From Bdellovibrio sp. (GTDB lineage Bacteria > Bdellovibrionota > Bacteriovoracia > Bacteriovoracales > Bacteriovoracaceae): a DNA stretch of 38,650 nt. Of the stretch, positions 1 through 8,799 are shown piece after piece (the stretch's first letter is position 1; each line of letters begins with the position of its first letter). Under the pieces are notes generated by a model that saw nothing but the letters and a program-made list of their open reading frames with translations, did not search any database and was not told the origin of the DNA. Location: positions 1-38,650 of the forward strand of contig DZBG01000013.1 of the NCBI GenBank assembly GCA_022729855.1, written 5' to 3'. A program made the position numbers and the translations under genes.

Positions 1-102
1 TTGGATTTACTACCGGTCAAGATCTAGATCTATGGTTTGATGGATCGCTTACCCTAATTTTGAGATAAGGGTTACTTTATAGATAAGATTTTATTGATGG
101 GT

Positions 103-141
103 AGGGGTGATTAGGAGAAAAAAATCTCCCCTCGTTTTTTT
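103..141 (+). terminator. Probable intrinsic terminator facing sbcC
   Basis: Arms AGGGGTGATT (103-112) and AATCTCCCCT (123-132) pair with a single mismatch around a 10-base A-rich loop. They are followed by CG and seven Ts (135-141) on the plus strand. The T run overlaps the sbcC stop codon. The direction suggests it ends a plus-strand gene lying left of the window, convergent with sbcC. On the minus strand the hairpin has no T run after it. Confidence 0.5.
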
Positions 142-3100
142 AGTTATAGATAAGGGAAGTTGTTGAAGTTCCATCAGACTTCTTAGTCAGCCTGAGATTG
201 ATTGAGAGCCTAGAGGTAAGGGCCTGGATGTGTGAAATCAGTCCGATCTGAAGACCACGCGCTTGTATATGCTGGAGCATATCCAGCACTTCATCAAGTG
301 AGTCCTGATCAAGAGTCCCGAATCCTTCATCAATAAAGAGTGAATCAATCTCGGCCGTTCCACGAGTCATCTCACCTAAAGCGAGGGCCATACAAAGGCT
401 GACCATGAAGGTTTCTCCACCTGAGAGTGTTGAAACCTTGCGGACTAAACCTTCGCGGTATTTATCAAGAATATAAAACTCTGGGGCGAGCTTCATTTTA
501 CGAGTTTGGTGAAGGATCTGGTATCTGCCATTACAAAGTTTTTCAAGCTCAAGATTAGTCTGCTTAATGAGGTTCTCTTCAACCATAGATAGGGCAAAAT
601 TTCTGAGATCATCTTTGCCTAAAACATCAAAGAGTCTTTCTGCGCGATTATATTTAAGGTTAATTTCATCAAGCTGCTTAAGGATAAGCTGGACTCGATC
701 TGTTCGGCGTTCTGTCTCAGTGAGAAGTTGTTGAAGCTCGCCAAGTTTACCCAGAAGAACTTTGTTCTCCTCACGCAGATTGGCCACATTTTGATTCAGC
801 ATCTCTTCCAGTGGAATAAGCAGTTCAATAGGAGCCGTGAGAGTGATCTCAAGCTTCTCCAGTCTCTCCCAGATGAGTTCATAATTTGATTTTCTGAGTT
901 TAGATTCTGAAGCAATCGCCGACACTTCATGAGTATGTTGAATATAGGCCGTCTCTAGATCTCTGATTTGATCGTCAAAGGTATAAAGTCTTGATTGAAT
1001 CTCTTTTTGACTCAGTTGAATGACTTTTATTTCTGCTTCAAGACTCCTATGCTTTTCATCGGCAAGTTTAAAATTTTCTTCAAGTTTGGTCCATTGGGTG
1101 CGGGCCGATTCACCATTTAAAGAAGCACTAAGCTCCTCTTGTATATCTTTAGAGTCAGTTGTTTTTTGATTAACCTCAGATGTGATACTCGCCAAATCGA
1201 TTTTATTCTTTTCAATCATCTGAGAAATAAATTCAATCTCTTGTTTGAGGTGAGTTTCTTTTTGCTCATGAATGAGAACTTCGTCACGTTTAGTCGCTTC
1301 ATCTTTGACGATTTGAAGATCAGGAAAACTGATGGGTCCCAAAAGAGTTAAGATATCAGCTTTAAGCTTATTAAGTTCAGTTTCTCTTGCGGCCTGTTTT
1401 GTGTCTTCTGATTTCAGTTTTTGGTACTGAGCACGCCTTTCTTCAATCTCTTTTTCTTTGAGAGTGATCTCTTTGCCAAGAGATTTAATCTCGTCAAAAA
1501 TTTGTTGGGCCTGAAGACTGAGGGTCTTTAAGGCTTCAATTGATCCCGTCGTTGATGCTGATTTATCAAGTTTTGCGATGATTGATTCAGCTTTTTGCAG
1601 CTTTTCAGCCTCAGCATTTTTTTGCGATTTAATTAAATGGAGTTCAGTGCTTGTTTTCTCTTTTCTTGTTCGGAGATCTTTTAATTTTACGGCATCAAAG
1701 AATTTAAGTTTTTCATTAATTTCTGATTTTAGTTTTTCAATCTTTTGGGCCCCTAAAGTCGTGTGACAGACAGGACAGGCATCAGTCTCATGTGTGAAGC
1801 AAGTGCTCACTGCACGGGCCAGATCAATGGTCTCAGATAATAACTCTAAAGGATTGAGGTCTCCCTCAATTTTTAAAATAAGATCTTGGTGTTGATTTTC
1901 TTTTAGCTTTAAGTCTTGAATATTTTTAGTGGACTGATCAATTTCATTTTTAAGAAGGCCCGTTTCAATAACTGCTTTTTGTGTCTGCTCAATTTGAGTT
2001 GCAAGCTGACCTTTCCATTCATCAAATTGCTCAATATTCTCATTGGCCGTTTTTTCTTTCAGATTCTTTTTCAAAACTTCATGTTTAGACTCAAGTCCCT
2101 TTTTTTCTTCTGCTTTCTTCTTACCAGTCTCTTCGATCTCTTTTAGCTGAGTTTGAAGGGCGAGTTTTTCTGAACTCAAGATTTGAAGAGAAGTATAGTA
2201 GTCTTGAATCTTAGGGGCGCAGTTTTTAAAATCTTGATTTGAAAGATCTGGAAAATTTAAAGCGGCTTTGAGAGTCTGAAGTGATTCACCATTCTTAGTG
2301 ATCTGGCCTGCGGCAGCCGTTTTTTTATCGAGTAATTGCTTTTGTTCAAACTGAAGTGAGTTTTGCTTTTTTGTCAGCTCAACAAGATTGAGCTTAATCG
2401 CCTCAAGTCTTTCTTCTTTTTGTAGAAGAAGTTGCAATTTAGGCGCCTTCACGATTCGTTCGGCCTTAATCACTTCAAAGGCTTCAAGACTTTTTTCAAT
2501 CTTAAAGCTTTGCTCATTAATTTGGTGAGTGATCCCTTTGAGTTCATCAAAGAGTTTTTCTTTTTTTAATTTTGTTTCTTGAAATTTAAGAAGATAAGTT
2601 TTGAGAGAAACAATTTCTCTGGAAGCTTTCTCCTGGGCAATTTGTTCTTGATCAACAGTTTTCTGCTTAGATTTTATCTTGGCAAGCTCAAGCTTTAAAT
2701 CTTCAAGGGAGTAGTGATGATTCGCACTAATGGCCTCTCTCTCTATCTCAAGACGTTGTTTCTGAGATTGATACTCGCTTAATTCTTCTCTGATGAGTTT
2801 TGAAAGATTCTCTAGCATTTCACCAGGGTAGAGTCGCTCTAAAATTTCTTTTCTCTCAGTGAATGAACTCATAAGAAAACGGGCAAACTCACCTTGGTTG
2901 AGAATGATACATTTACAAAACTGATCAAAATTCAGACCTAGAAGATTCTCTGCCTTATCCTCGATAAGTATTTTTTCAGAATCAAAATTGCCTTTTTCAA
3001 GCTTATAGAGATAACGAACAATTTGTGCTTGTTTTAAAGGTTCACCATTTTGTTTGCGTACTCGGGCCCGCCAGTCTGCTAGATAGTATTGATTCTTTAA

Positions 3101-3346
3101 GGCAATAATCAGTTGAACACTGGCCTCTTTCTCACCGAGGGTCACAACATCAGTTTGAGTGACCTGTGGGCGATAGAGATTGCCATAGAGAGCGAGACCT
3201 ATAGCATTGAGGATGGTGGACTTTCCGGCCCCGGTTTCTCCAGTGATGGCAAATAGAGGAGAGACTTTCTGAATTTCAGAAAAGTCTATCTCATGCTCAC
3301 CCTTTAGAGAGGCGAGATTATGAATCTTGATTTTTATCAGACGCAT
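140..3346 (-). CDS. sbcC: SbcC, ATPase subunit of the SbcCD (Mre11-Rad50-like) nuclease
   Basis: SMC-like ATPase that partners SbcD to cut hairpins, palindromes and protein-blocked DNA ends in the cytoplasm. The 1068-aa protein shows the family layout. The Walker A loop GETGAGKST is at residues 36-44. Long coiled coils flank the zinc-hook CPVC at 524-527. The ABC signature LSGG begins at 974, and the Walker B/D-loop FIDEGFGTLD is at about 1004-1013. The length is typical of SbcC. The ATG at 3346 lies 29 bases inside the end of sbcD, so translation is probably coupled. It is the last gene of a minus-strand run that begins at 8694. Confidence 0.95.
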   Translation of the reverse strand: MRLIKIKIHNLASLKGEHEIDFSEIQKVSPLFAITGETGAGKSTILNAIGLALYGNLYRPQVTQTDVVTLGEKEASVQLIIALKNQYYLADWRARVRKQNGEPLKQAQIVRYLYKLEKGNFDSEKILIEDKAENLLGLNFDQFCKCIILNQGEFARFLMSSFTERKEILERLYPGEMLENLSKLIREELSEYQSQKQRLEIEREAISANHHYSLEDLKLELAKIKSKQKTVDQEQIAQEKASREIVSLKTYLLKFQETKLKKEKLFDELKGITHQINEQSFKIEKSLEAFEVIKAERIVKAPKLQLLLQKEERLEAIKLNLVELTKKQNSLQFEQKQLLDKKTAAAGQITKNGESLQTLKAALNFPDLSNQDFKNCAPKIQDYYTSLQILSSEKLALQTQLKEIEETGKKKAEEKKGLESKHEVLKKNLKEKTANENIEQFDEWKGQLATQIEQTQKAVIETGLLKNEIDQSTKNIQDLKLKENQHQDLILKIEGDLNPLELLSETIDLARAVSTCFTHETDACPVCHTTLGAQKIEKLKSEINEKLKFFDAVKLKDLRTRKEKTSTELHLIKSQKNAEAEKLQKAESIIAKLDKSASTTGSIEALKTLSLQAQQIFDEIKSLGKEITLKEKEIEERRAQYQKLKSEDTKQAARETELNKLKADILTLLGPISFPDLQIVKDEATKRDEVLIHEQKETHLKQEIEFISQMIEKNKIDLASITSEVNQKTTDSKDIQEELSASLNGESARTQWTKLEENFKLADEKHRSLEAEIKVIQLSQKEIQSRLYTFDDQIRDLETAYIQHTHEVSAIASESKLRKSNYELIWERLEKLEITLTAPIELLIPLEEMLNQNVANLREENKVLLGKLGELQQLLTETERRTDRVQLILKQLDEINLKYNRAERLFDVLGKDDLRNFALSMVEENLIKQTNLELEKLCNGRYQILHQTRKMKLAPEFYILDKYREGLVRKVSTLSGGETFMVSLCMALALGEMTRGTAEIDSLFIDEGFGTLDQDSLDEVLDMLQHIQARGLQIGLISHIQALTSRLSINLRLTKKSDGTSTTSLIYN

Positions 3347-4493
3347 GATTTGCCTTCGCTAAAAGTCCTAAGAAATCAGATTTTAATTCATCTGGTACCG
3401 ATGATTCATCTGGATATTTACTCTTATAGAATTCTTCAAATAATTGAAAGGGAGAAAGATCAACTAAGCTTCTCACTTCTTTTTGTTCGTATTCTTTTTC
3501 CTCATAGACAGGGATGAGTGAGAGGAGTTCAACTCCTTGCTTGAGGCATTGCTCTTTTATCTCATCAGTCAGCCCCACTTGAGGAGCTGGTAAGTGTAGG
3601 ATGACTTCCACTTGAGGAGTGAGAGGGGATGATGACTTAAGCTCTTTGAGATCTTTTTTATAATCGGCCAGAGTTGTCTCTAGTCTTAAAAGTTCTCTAA
3701 AAAAAGGAATCGTTTTTTTTGTGATTTTGAGTTCACCATCAAAACTTAAAATCTGAACGGACTTTTCATGTTGCTCAGAGAAGCGCATCTGTAGTGGAGA
3801 ACCAGAGTAGTTTATCTCTGGATCGCGACTGATGCGTTGAGGTTTATGAATATGGCCCAAGGCCCCGTAGATAAAATAAGGTGTGAGTGCTTTGGTAGGA
3901 ATGCTATCAAGGCCCGAGAGACTTACCACCTGCTCAGAACCGGCAGCTTCAAACATTCCAAACAAATGATGGCCCATAAAAATTTTGGGCAATTCTTTAT
4001 TTGGTGGATTTTCAAAATACTTAATCAACTGTCCCAAGAGTTCTTCGCCACTCTCCATCTCTTGCGAGAGTTCATAATGACGAAAAAAAGGAATGGCACA
4101 AAGTTGGAGAACTTCTTTACCCGTTTTATCTTTTAAAATTTTCCAGTGTTTTGGAATCTCTTCAAGTTTTCCCCAGACATTCACTCTATGTTCGTCATAG
4201 AGTGCCGCAGGAGCATTAATTAAGGCCCCTGAGTCATGGTTGCCAGCAATGATATAGCATGAGCAGTCGGTCTCTTTTGAGAGACGGCCCAAGAAATCAA
4301 AAAACATTTTGAGTGCTGAATGAGGGGGAGTGGGGACATCAAAAATGTCTCCGGCCACAAGAAGATAATCAATGGATTCTTCTTTAATGGTTTGAATTAA
4401 CCAATCTAAAAATAAAGCGTGCTCCTCACCTCGATCGAGGCGAAACAGGCGTTTGCCTAAATGCCAGTCTGAGGTGTGAAGCAGTTTAATCAT
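3318..4493 (-). CDS. sbcD: SbcD, Mre11-like nuclease subunit
   Basis: Metallophosphoesterase nuclease subunit of SbcCD. The metal-binding motifs are in order: the DWH motif (D9, H11), GDIFD (D49) and GNHD (N85, H86, D87). A later GALGHIHKPQ motif supplies further histidines. The length of 391 aa is normal. The ATG shares one base with the stop of the upstream PSP1 gene (TAATG), and the 3' end overlaps sbcC. This fits stoichiometric expression from one transcript. Confidence 0.95.
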   Translation of the reverse strand: MIKLLHTSDWHLGKRLFRLDRGEEHALFLDWLIQTIKEESIDYLLVAGDIFDVPTPPHSALKMFFDFLGRLSKETDCSCYIIAGNHDSGALINAPAALYDEHRVNVWGKLEEIPKHWKILKDKTGKEVLQLCAIPFFRHYELSQEMESGEELLGQLIKYFENPPNKELPKIFMGHHLFGMFEAAGSEQVVSLSGLDSIPTKALTPYFIYGALGHIHKPQRISRDPEINYSGSPLQMRFSEQHEKSVQILSFDGELKITKKTIPFFRELLRLETTLADYKKDLKELKSSSPLTPQVEVILHLPAPQVGLTDEIKEQCLKQGVELLSLIPVYEEKEYEQKEVRSLVDLSPFQLFEEFYKSKYPDESSVPDELKSDFLGLLAKANHASDKNQDS

Positions 4494-6016
4494 TAGTTGC
4501 TCGGCTTATTACCACCGCCGCCTTTATTTTGGTTATTATTCGGGCGTCTGTTATTGTTATTTTGTCTTTGCGGTGGACGAGGACCAGGTCCTGGGCCACT
4601 TGCATTTTGTGGGCGATTATTATTGTTGTTATTACGATTCTGGTTAGGATTCGGTCTACGGTTGTTGTTATTATTGTTATTCTGGCCTTGATTTCTAGGC
4701 TGATGATCATTACGAGTTTCACGAGGAGCACTCGTTCTCACCACAACTTCTTCCTGTCTATAATCGTCTTCATCATCAAGAAGATCATCATCACTGGCTT
4801 CTTTGCGGTATTGGATTTCATCTTCTTCATCCGGAGTGACTACTTTATTATTCTTCTTCTCGTTAGGATCAATGATCTCTGGAAGTGAGTACTCAAGTGA
4901 AGTTGTTCCGAAGAGAGATTCAAAAACATTTTCAGCAAATTTTTTGCTCTTGTCTTGGTAAGCGATGACTTCTTGTTCAAAACGTTTTGTTTTTTTCGTT
5001 TGCGCCTCATCAAGACCCACGATCTTGTGAGTTTCATCTGAGACGTTATCAAAGAATTCTGGAAATTTTGGATTGTCGATAACATGCTTGAACATATCAA
5101 TAGTGTAGCGTCTTCTGATTCCACGATCAGTCATCCCTACAAATTGTTCACTTAAAATAATGAGGCGATCAACACGAACAACATCACCTGTTGTAGACAT
5201 GATAATCTCACCTTCGTGAGGAAGACGTTTACGTTTTTCTGCATAAACTTCATCTTCATATTGAAGACAACATTTGAGCTGTCCGCAAGCACCATTTAGT
5301 TTTGAATAATTAAGAGTGAGATCTTGGTTCTTGGCCATTTTAATTGAGACGTTTCCGTACTTCGCTAAAAATGATGAACAACATAACTCACGGCCACAAG
5401 GACCGAGACCACCAACAGAAGCAGCACGATCTCTTACTGAAATCTGACGAAGCTCAATACGCATCTTCAGTTCAGTGACTAGTTGTTTTACAAGATCACG
5501 GAAGTCTACACGAGCTGGAGCGATGAAATAGAACACGGCCTTTTTCCCAAATTGAGTAAACTCAACGTGAGTCAGATACATATCTAATTCATATTTATCG
5601 ATAAGCGCTTGGCAAAGAGTTTCAACTTCCTTCTCACGAAGATAAGTCTCATGCTCTTTTACGATATCTTCTTCCGAAGCAATTTTGCTGATACTTTTAA
5701 TAGGAAGCATTGATTTGTCGAAGGCCACTTCATAAGGAAATGAGTTCACATATCCCACGGCCATCCCGCGGTCAGACATGGCCACCACTTTTTGTCCGTA
5801 TTCAATACGGCGCTTTCCAACAAGGAAAGGAAAAGACTTAGCGTTCCCAGGAAATCTTACGCGAACGAAGCGAAGGATCTGGCCCTCTTTAAAACGAGTG
5901 TCTTCGCGAGACGCTGTTCCATCTTCATTCAACTCAATATCTGGAGCATCAATTTCTATATCTGTCGCGGGTGGATTGATTTTGCTATCAATCTCCACGT
6001 TTTGCTGATCATTCAT
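4493..6016 (-). CDS. PSP1-domain protein (RicT/YaaT-like) with Asn-rich tail
   Basis: The PSP1 C-terminal domain is clear. The two Cys clusters GPCGRELCC (C207, C212, C213) and GACGQLKCC (C244, C249, C250) are the family signature. In Bacillus, RicT works with RicA and RicF, bears Fe-S clusters and helps RNase Y process RNA; applying that role here is inference. The gene order tmk-holB-ricT-like is the usual bacterial neighbourhood. Unusually, the 507-aa protein is almost twice the usual length. It has an acidic N-terminal leader (about 1-40), an acidic stretch near 405-430, and a 70-residue tail of Asn runs mixed with Arg, Pro and Gly (about 437-507), which is surely disordered. The ATG at 6016 has AAGGTGG upstream. 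Confidence 0.85.
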   Translation of the reverse strand: MNDQQNVEIDSKINPPATDIEIDAPDIELNEDGTASREDTRFKEGQILRFVRVRFPGNAKSFPFLVGKRRIEYGQKVVAMSDRGMAVGYVNSFPYEVAFDKSMLPIKSISKIASEEDIVKEHETYLREKEVETLCQALIDKYELDMYLTHVEFTQFGKKAVFYFIAPARVDFRDLVKQLVTELKMRIELRQISVRDRAASVGGLGPCGRELCCSSFLAKYGNVSIKMAKNQDLTLNYSKLNGACGQLKCCLQYEDEVYAEKRKRLPHEGEIIMSTTGDVVRVDRLIILSEQFVGMTDRGIRRRYTIDMFKHVIDNPKFPEFFDNVSDETHKIVGLDEAQTKKTKRFEQEVIAYQDKSKKFAENVFESLFGTTSLEYSLPEIIDPNEKKNNKVVTPDEEDEIQYRKEASDDDLLDDEDDYRQEEVVVRTSAPRETRNDHQPRNQGQNNNNNNNRRPNPNQNRNNNNNNRPQNASGPGPGPRPPQRQNNNNRRPNNNQNKGGGGNKPSN

Positions 6017-6078
6017 TTAAACCACCTTAGAAGCACAAGGTGTTGATCATCAAAGGTTTTACTCATGAAGTCAATGAC

Positions 6079-6858
6079 TCATGCGTGATAGCGGGGGAGA
6101 ATATGGGATTTCAAAAAGGCGTAGAGAAGAGTTGATTTCGTTGCCGCACTTTGACGAAAAATTTCGCATTCACGCCAAACAATGAGAAATTCGGCGAGGG
6201 CCTTTTTATCACTAAACTCATCGTGTTGAGTGGTCTCCCAATCAATCACGGCCTGAATCAGGTCATTCAGATCTCTAGGGCCATCTTTAAATTTTTCGAC
6301 GAAAGCTGAGAGAGTTAAATCACTTGATTTCCAAGCAGTCATGAGATCTGTGAGTTTAGTCATCTCAAGCGACCATTCGCCAGGGAGAATAAGTGACTGA
6401 GCGCGAGATAAGAGAGTTGGTAGCAATTTAATTCGTTTAGAATTGAGCATGAAAATAGTGACGATCTGAGTCGGCTCTTCAAGAATTTTAAGCCATTTAT
6501 TGGCCACGGTGGTTCCAACTTTATCAGCTTCAGTAATAACCACAAATTTTCTTTTAGACTGAAGGGCCTTGAACTCTAGAAAACGAGCAAGATCTGCAGC
6601 TTCGTCAACTTGATAACTTTGACGAGTATCTTCACCAAACTCTGTGGAGCCGATCCAGAGGACGTCTGGATGATCAATAAGTGATTTGGGAGTATGAGAT
6701 TTTTCAATTTCTGTGTAATAGCGATTAATAAAGGTTTCAGCAAAATAAAGAAGATCTTTAAAGGCCGTCTCAGCACTAGATTTTCCTGACTCAAGAATAT
6801 AAAAATGGGCGAGTTTATCTTCGGCCCCACTGACAAGAAGTTTATCTAAAAGTTTCAT
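6079..6858 (-). CDS. holB: DNA polymerase III delta-prime subunit (HolB-like)
   Basis: Clamp-loader subunit of the replicative polymerase. The AAA+ fold is recognisable from ITEADKV (sensor/Walker B region), NKWLKILEEP and the SRAQ motif where clamp loaders have SRC. The protein is short (259 aa) and lacks both a P-loop and the Zn-binding cysteines, as expected for a non-ATPase delta-prime. The Ala in place of Cys in SRC is a slight deviation. Its ATG overlaps the tmk stop by four bases (ATGA), so the two are coupled. The position between tmk and a ricT-like gene supports the call. Confidence 0.8.
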   Translation of the reverse strand: MKLLDKLLVSGAEDKLAHFYILESGKSSAETAFKDLLYFAETFINRYYTEIEKSHTPKSLIDHPDVLWIGSTEFGEDTRQSYQVDEAADLARFLEFKALQSKRKFVVITEADKVGTTVANKWLKILEEPTQIVTIFMLNSKRIKLLPTLLSRAQSLILPGEWSLEMTKLTDLMTAWKSSDLTLSAFVEKFKDGPRDLNDLIQAVIDWETTQHDEFSDKKALAEFLIVWRECEIFRQSAATKSTLLYAFLKSHILPRYHA

Positions 6859-7535
6859 GAGCTCATTCCCAGTCTGCTTTTTAAAATATTCTGTATTTGT
6901 TCAGTCACTGAATCAATATCTTTTTTAGCATCAATGAGGGCAATTCTCTGAGGGAAAAGGTGAACAAGATCGTCATGCCCTTGAATCAGTGATTCATAGA
7001 ATTGACTTGTTTCAGACTCAAAATAGTCTTTTTCCTGACCACGTTTAAGTTGTCTCTCCATTGATGTTTTTAGATCAATTTGTAGATACAAAGTGAGGTT
7101 CGGAAGAATATTTAAAGGGGCAAATTGATGAAGTGTCAGAACTTTTTCAAAGCCAAGCTTTCTTGCAATTCCTTGGTAAACCAAAGTGCTATCAATATAG
7201 CGGTCCAAAAGAACTACCGTGTTTTTTTTGCTGAGAAGAGGAAGAACTTTTTCTTTTAAAAGTTGCGCCCGCGAGCTTAAAAAAAGGTGACACTCACTCA
7301 TGGGATCCAAGGGAGATTCAGAATGAAGAATTGCCTCACGAAGCTTTTCTCCAAAGACCGTTCCCCCAGGTTCTCTGAAGCGATGGACTTCAAAACCATT
7401 TGCTTTCAAAAAAGTTTCGGCGTTTGTGATCTGAGTTGATTTTCCAGAACCTTCGATCCCTTCAAAAGAGATGAAAAAACTATTTTGTGTCGTGTCGGGA
7501 GATTGATATTTTGAGATTAAATGCGTTAGTTCCAT
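6855..7535 (-). CDS. tmk: Thymidylate kinase
   Basis: Phosphorylates dTMP to dTDP for DNA synthesis. Visible motifs are the P-loop FEGIEGSGKST, the REPGGT substrate loop and the DRY motif (DRYIDSTLVYQG). I chose the ATG at 7535 (226 aa). A GTG at 7550 would add five residues, but AGGA would then directly abut the start codon. No other in-frame start lies between 7535 and the P-loop. The N-terminus is about 15-20 residues longer than usual. The start codon and the nearest AGGAG both lie inside a 15-bp inverted repeat (see separate entry). The gene is followed by holB with an ATGA overlap. Confidence 0.9.
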   Translation of the reverse strand: MELTHLISKYQSPDTTQNSFFISFEGIEGSGKSTQITNAETFLKANGFEVHRFREPGGTVFGEKLREAILHSESPLDPMSECHLFLSSRAQLLKEKVLPLLSKKNTVVLLDRYIDSTLVYQGIARKLGFEKVLTLHQFAPLNILPNLTLYLQIDLKTSMERQLKRGQEKDYFESETSQFYESLIQGHDDLVHLFPQRIALIDAKKDIDSVTEQIQNILKSRLGMSS

Positions 7536-7563
7536 GAGTAGTAGTATCACTCCTCATGGAACT
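7528..7563 (-). promoter_or_regulatory. Hairpin enclosing the tmk ribosome-binding site and start codon
   Basis: Two 15-base arms (7563-7549 and 7542-7528, read on the minus strand) pair at 14 of 15 positions around a GATACT loop. The 5' arm contains AGGAG and the 3' arm contains the tmk ATG (7535). Transcribed from the upstream gene, it starts 9 bases after that gene's stop. There is no T run after it on the minus strand, so it is not a normal terminator. Translational control or RNA processing is inference. Confidence 0.55.
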
Positions 7564-7572
7564 TTTTGGCCA

Positions 7573-8694
7573 CTAGAAATCAGAAACTTCTTCAACTACA
7601 GGGATCGGTTCTGGAATTCCTTCCTCGATGGGCTGGAAGGCATTATCTAGGGACTCACCAGGCATGCCACCTTGAACAAGAGAGTGCTCTTCGGGCATTG
7701 AAGGTGCTTCGACTTCACCATAGGGTTCAGGTACTGGTGGTTCTTGGTAATTACTATGAGATTCGCGGTAAACTTCTGGGGCGTAAGTTGTGTCACGCTC
7801 AATCACTTGCTGGCGTGGACGAGGAACTTGGGCCTGAGGTTGAGGAACACTGGCCGGTGCTCTGACCGCCGCCTGAACTGGTCTTTGTCCTGCAATATTT
7901 CTTCCTAATTGGATATCATCTTCAATTCCAGCAAGGTCTACATTCCTATTATCATCAGAGAGTAAAAGCCATGAACTAAAAGCTCCAACAAGAACAACTG
8001 CAGCAGCTGAAAATCCAATCTTTTTACGTTTTTCCATTTGAAAAACTTCCTCATCTGTTTTGGGTGCATGAAAAGGAATTTCTTCAATATTAAGTTTCAC
8101 TTTCATGTCACGGTGATGATTAATATAGGCCAGTGAAGCCAGACCATTTGAGAGATTTGGTCTTTCATCTTCAGATTCCCATTTCTCAGTAGTCTCAGCT
8201 TCAGAGTGAAGAAACGATGATTCCACCGGCAGAGCAGGAAGACCCATAGTCTCACGATGTCTGCGATCAAATTGTGGATGGAGATATAATTTTGTCCATT
8301 GATGGCCATCATCCCAAGTAATCAAATCCGTCAGTGCGAGCTCTTTTGTTGCCCACATCGTCTCAATGTCTTTAATTGAGTGAGGACCATTTTTTACGCC
8401 ATCAACAAGGGCATAATAACTTGCCTTCTCCCAGTCAGTATTGGGAAGAATTTCGGGAGTACGGCGCTGAAATTGGACTAATGAGAAAAAGGGTTGCCAG
8501 CTAGGTGACATCATAGGCGAGGCCATAGCGTCATCGAACTGCTCAGGGAATTTTCCCGAATGAAGTTTAAGAGCACCCGTTTCAAAGGGGCCATAGACTT
8601 TTTTATCAATTTTTACCAACCAGAGACTATTGGAATCAAGACCTAAATCGTTAATAGTCTCATCTGTTAGAGCTTGCAGGTCTAACGCCGCCAT
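7573..8694 (-). CDS. Single-pass membrane protein with two GYF-like domains
   Basis: No assigned function. Two N-terminal repeats (about 24-75 and 92-140) each carry the YGPF / NGPHS pattern and a tryptophan, as in GYF_2 (DUF4339-like) domains. GYF domains generally bind proline-rich peptides. A low-complexity linker follows, then a single membrane segment at about 226-246 preceded by EKRKK. The C-terminal 120 residues are rich in Pro, Gln and Glu (for example PVPEPYGE). The positive charge before the membrane segment puts the GYF domains in the cytoplasm and the Pro-rich tail in the periplasm. It is first in the minus-strand run ending with sbcC. AAGG lies 5 bases before the ATG. Confidence 0.6.
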   Translation of the reverse strand: MAALDLQALTDETINDLGLDSNSLWLVKIDKKVYGPFETGALKLHSGKFPEQFDDAMASPMMSPSWQPFFSLVQFQRRTPEILPNTDWEKASYYALVDGVKNGPHSIKDIETMWATKELALTDLITWDDGHQWTKLYLHPQFDRRHRETMGLPALPVESSFLHSEAETTEKWESEDERPNLSNGLASLAYINHHRDMKVKLNIEEIPFHAPKTDEEVFQMEKRKKIGFSAAAVVLVGAFSSWLLLSDDNRNVDLAGIEDDIQLGRNIAGQRPVQAAVRAPASVPQPQAQVPRPRQQVIERDTTYAPEVYRESHSNYQEPPVPEPYGEVEAPSMPEEHSLVQGGMPGESLDNAFQPIEEGIPEPIPVVEEVSDF

Positions 8695-8799
8695 AAATAC
8701 CTTCTTTTGAGAGAGGATTCGCTATTCTTTATTCGGCGCTTATATAAGATTCTTTAACCTTGAGTTGAACTTTACTATTGATTATCTGAGGGCCATACT

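Noticed and set aside
20-31. AGATCTAGATCT, a perfect 12-base palindrome at the window edge
   Set aside because: Too short and isolated to interpret, and no flanking gene is visible on that side.
4529-4888. Plus-strand open frames opposite the Asn-rich tail of the PSP1 gene
   Set aside because: They are composition artefacts of the AAC/AAT repeats read backwards (Ile/Val/Leu runs), with no ribosome-binding site or known family.
7536-7550. GTG at 7550 as the tmk start
   Set aside because: The AGGA directly touches the GTG, leaving no spacing; the ATG at 7535 is preferred, although its own spacing of 14 is long.
8739-8788. Palindromic CTTATATAAG (8739-8748) and TTGAGT-17-TATCTG (8760-8788) as promoters for the divergent GYF and sufE genes
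   Set aside because: Neither -10 has a good -35 at the right distance, apart from the second, which would start RNA beyond the sufE ribosome-binding site. Too weak to list.
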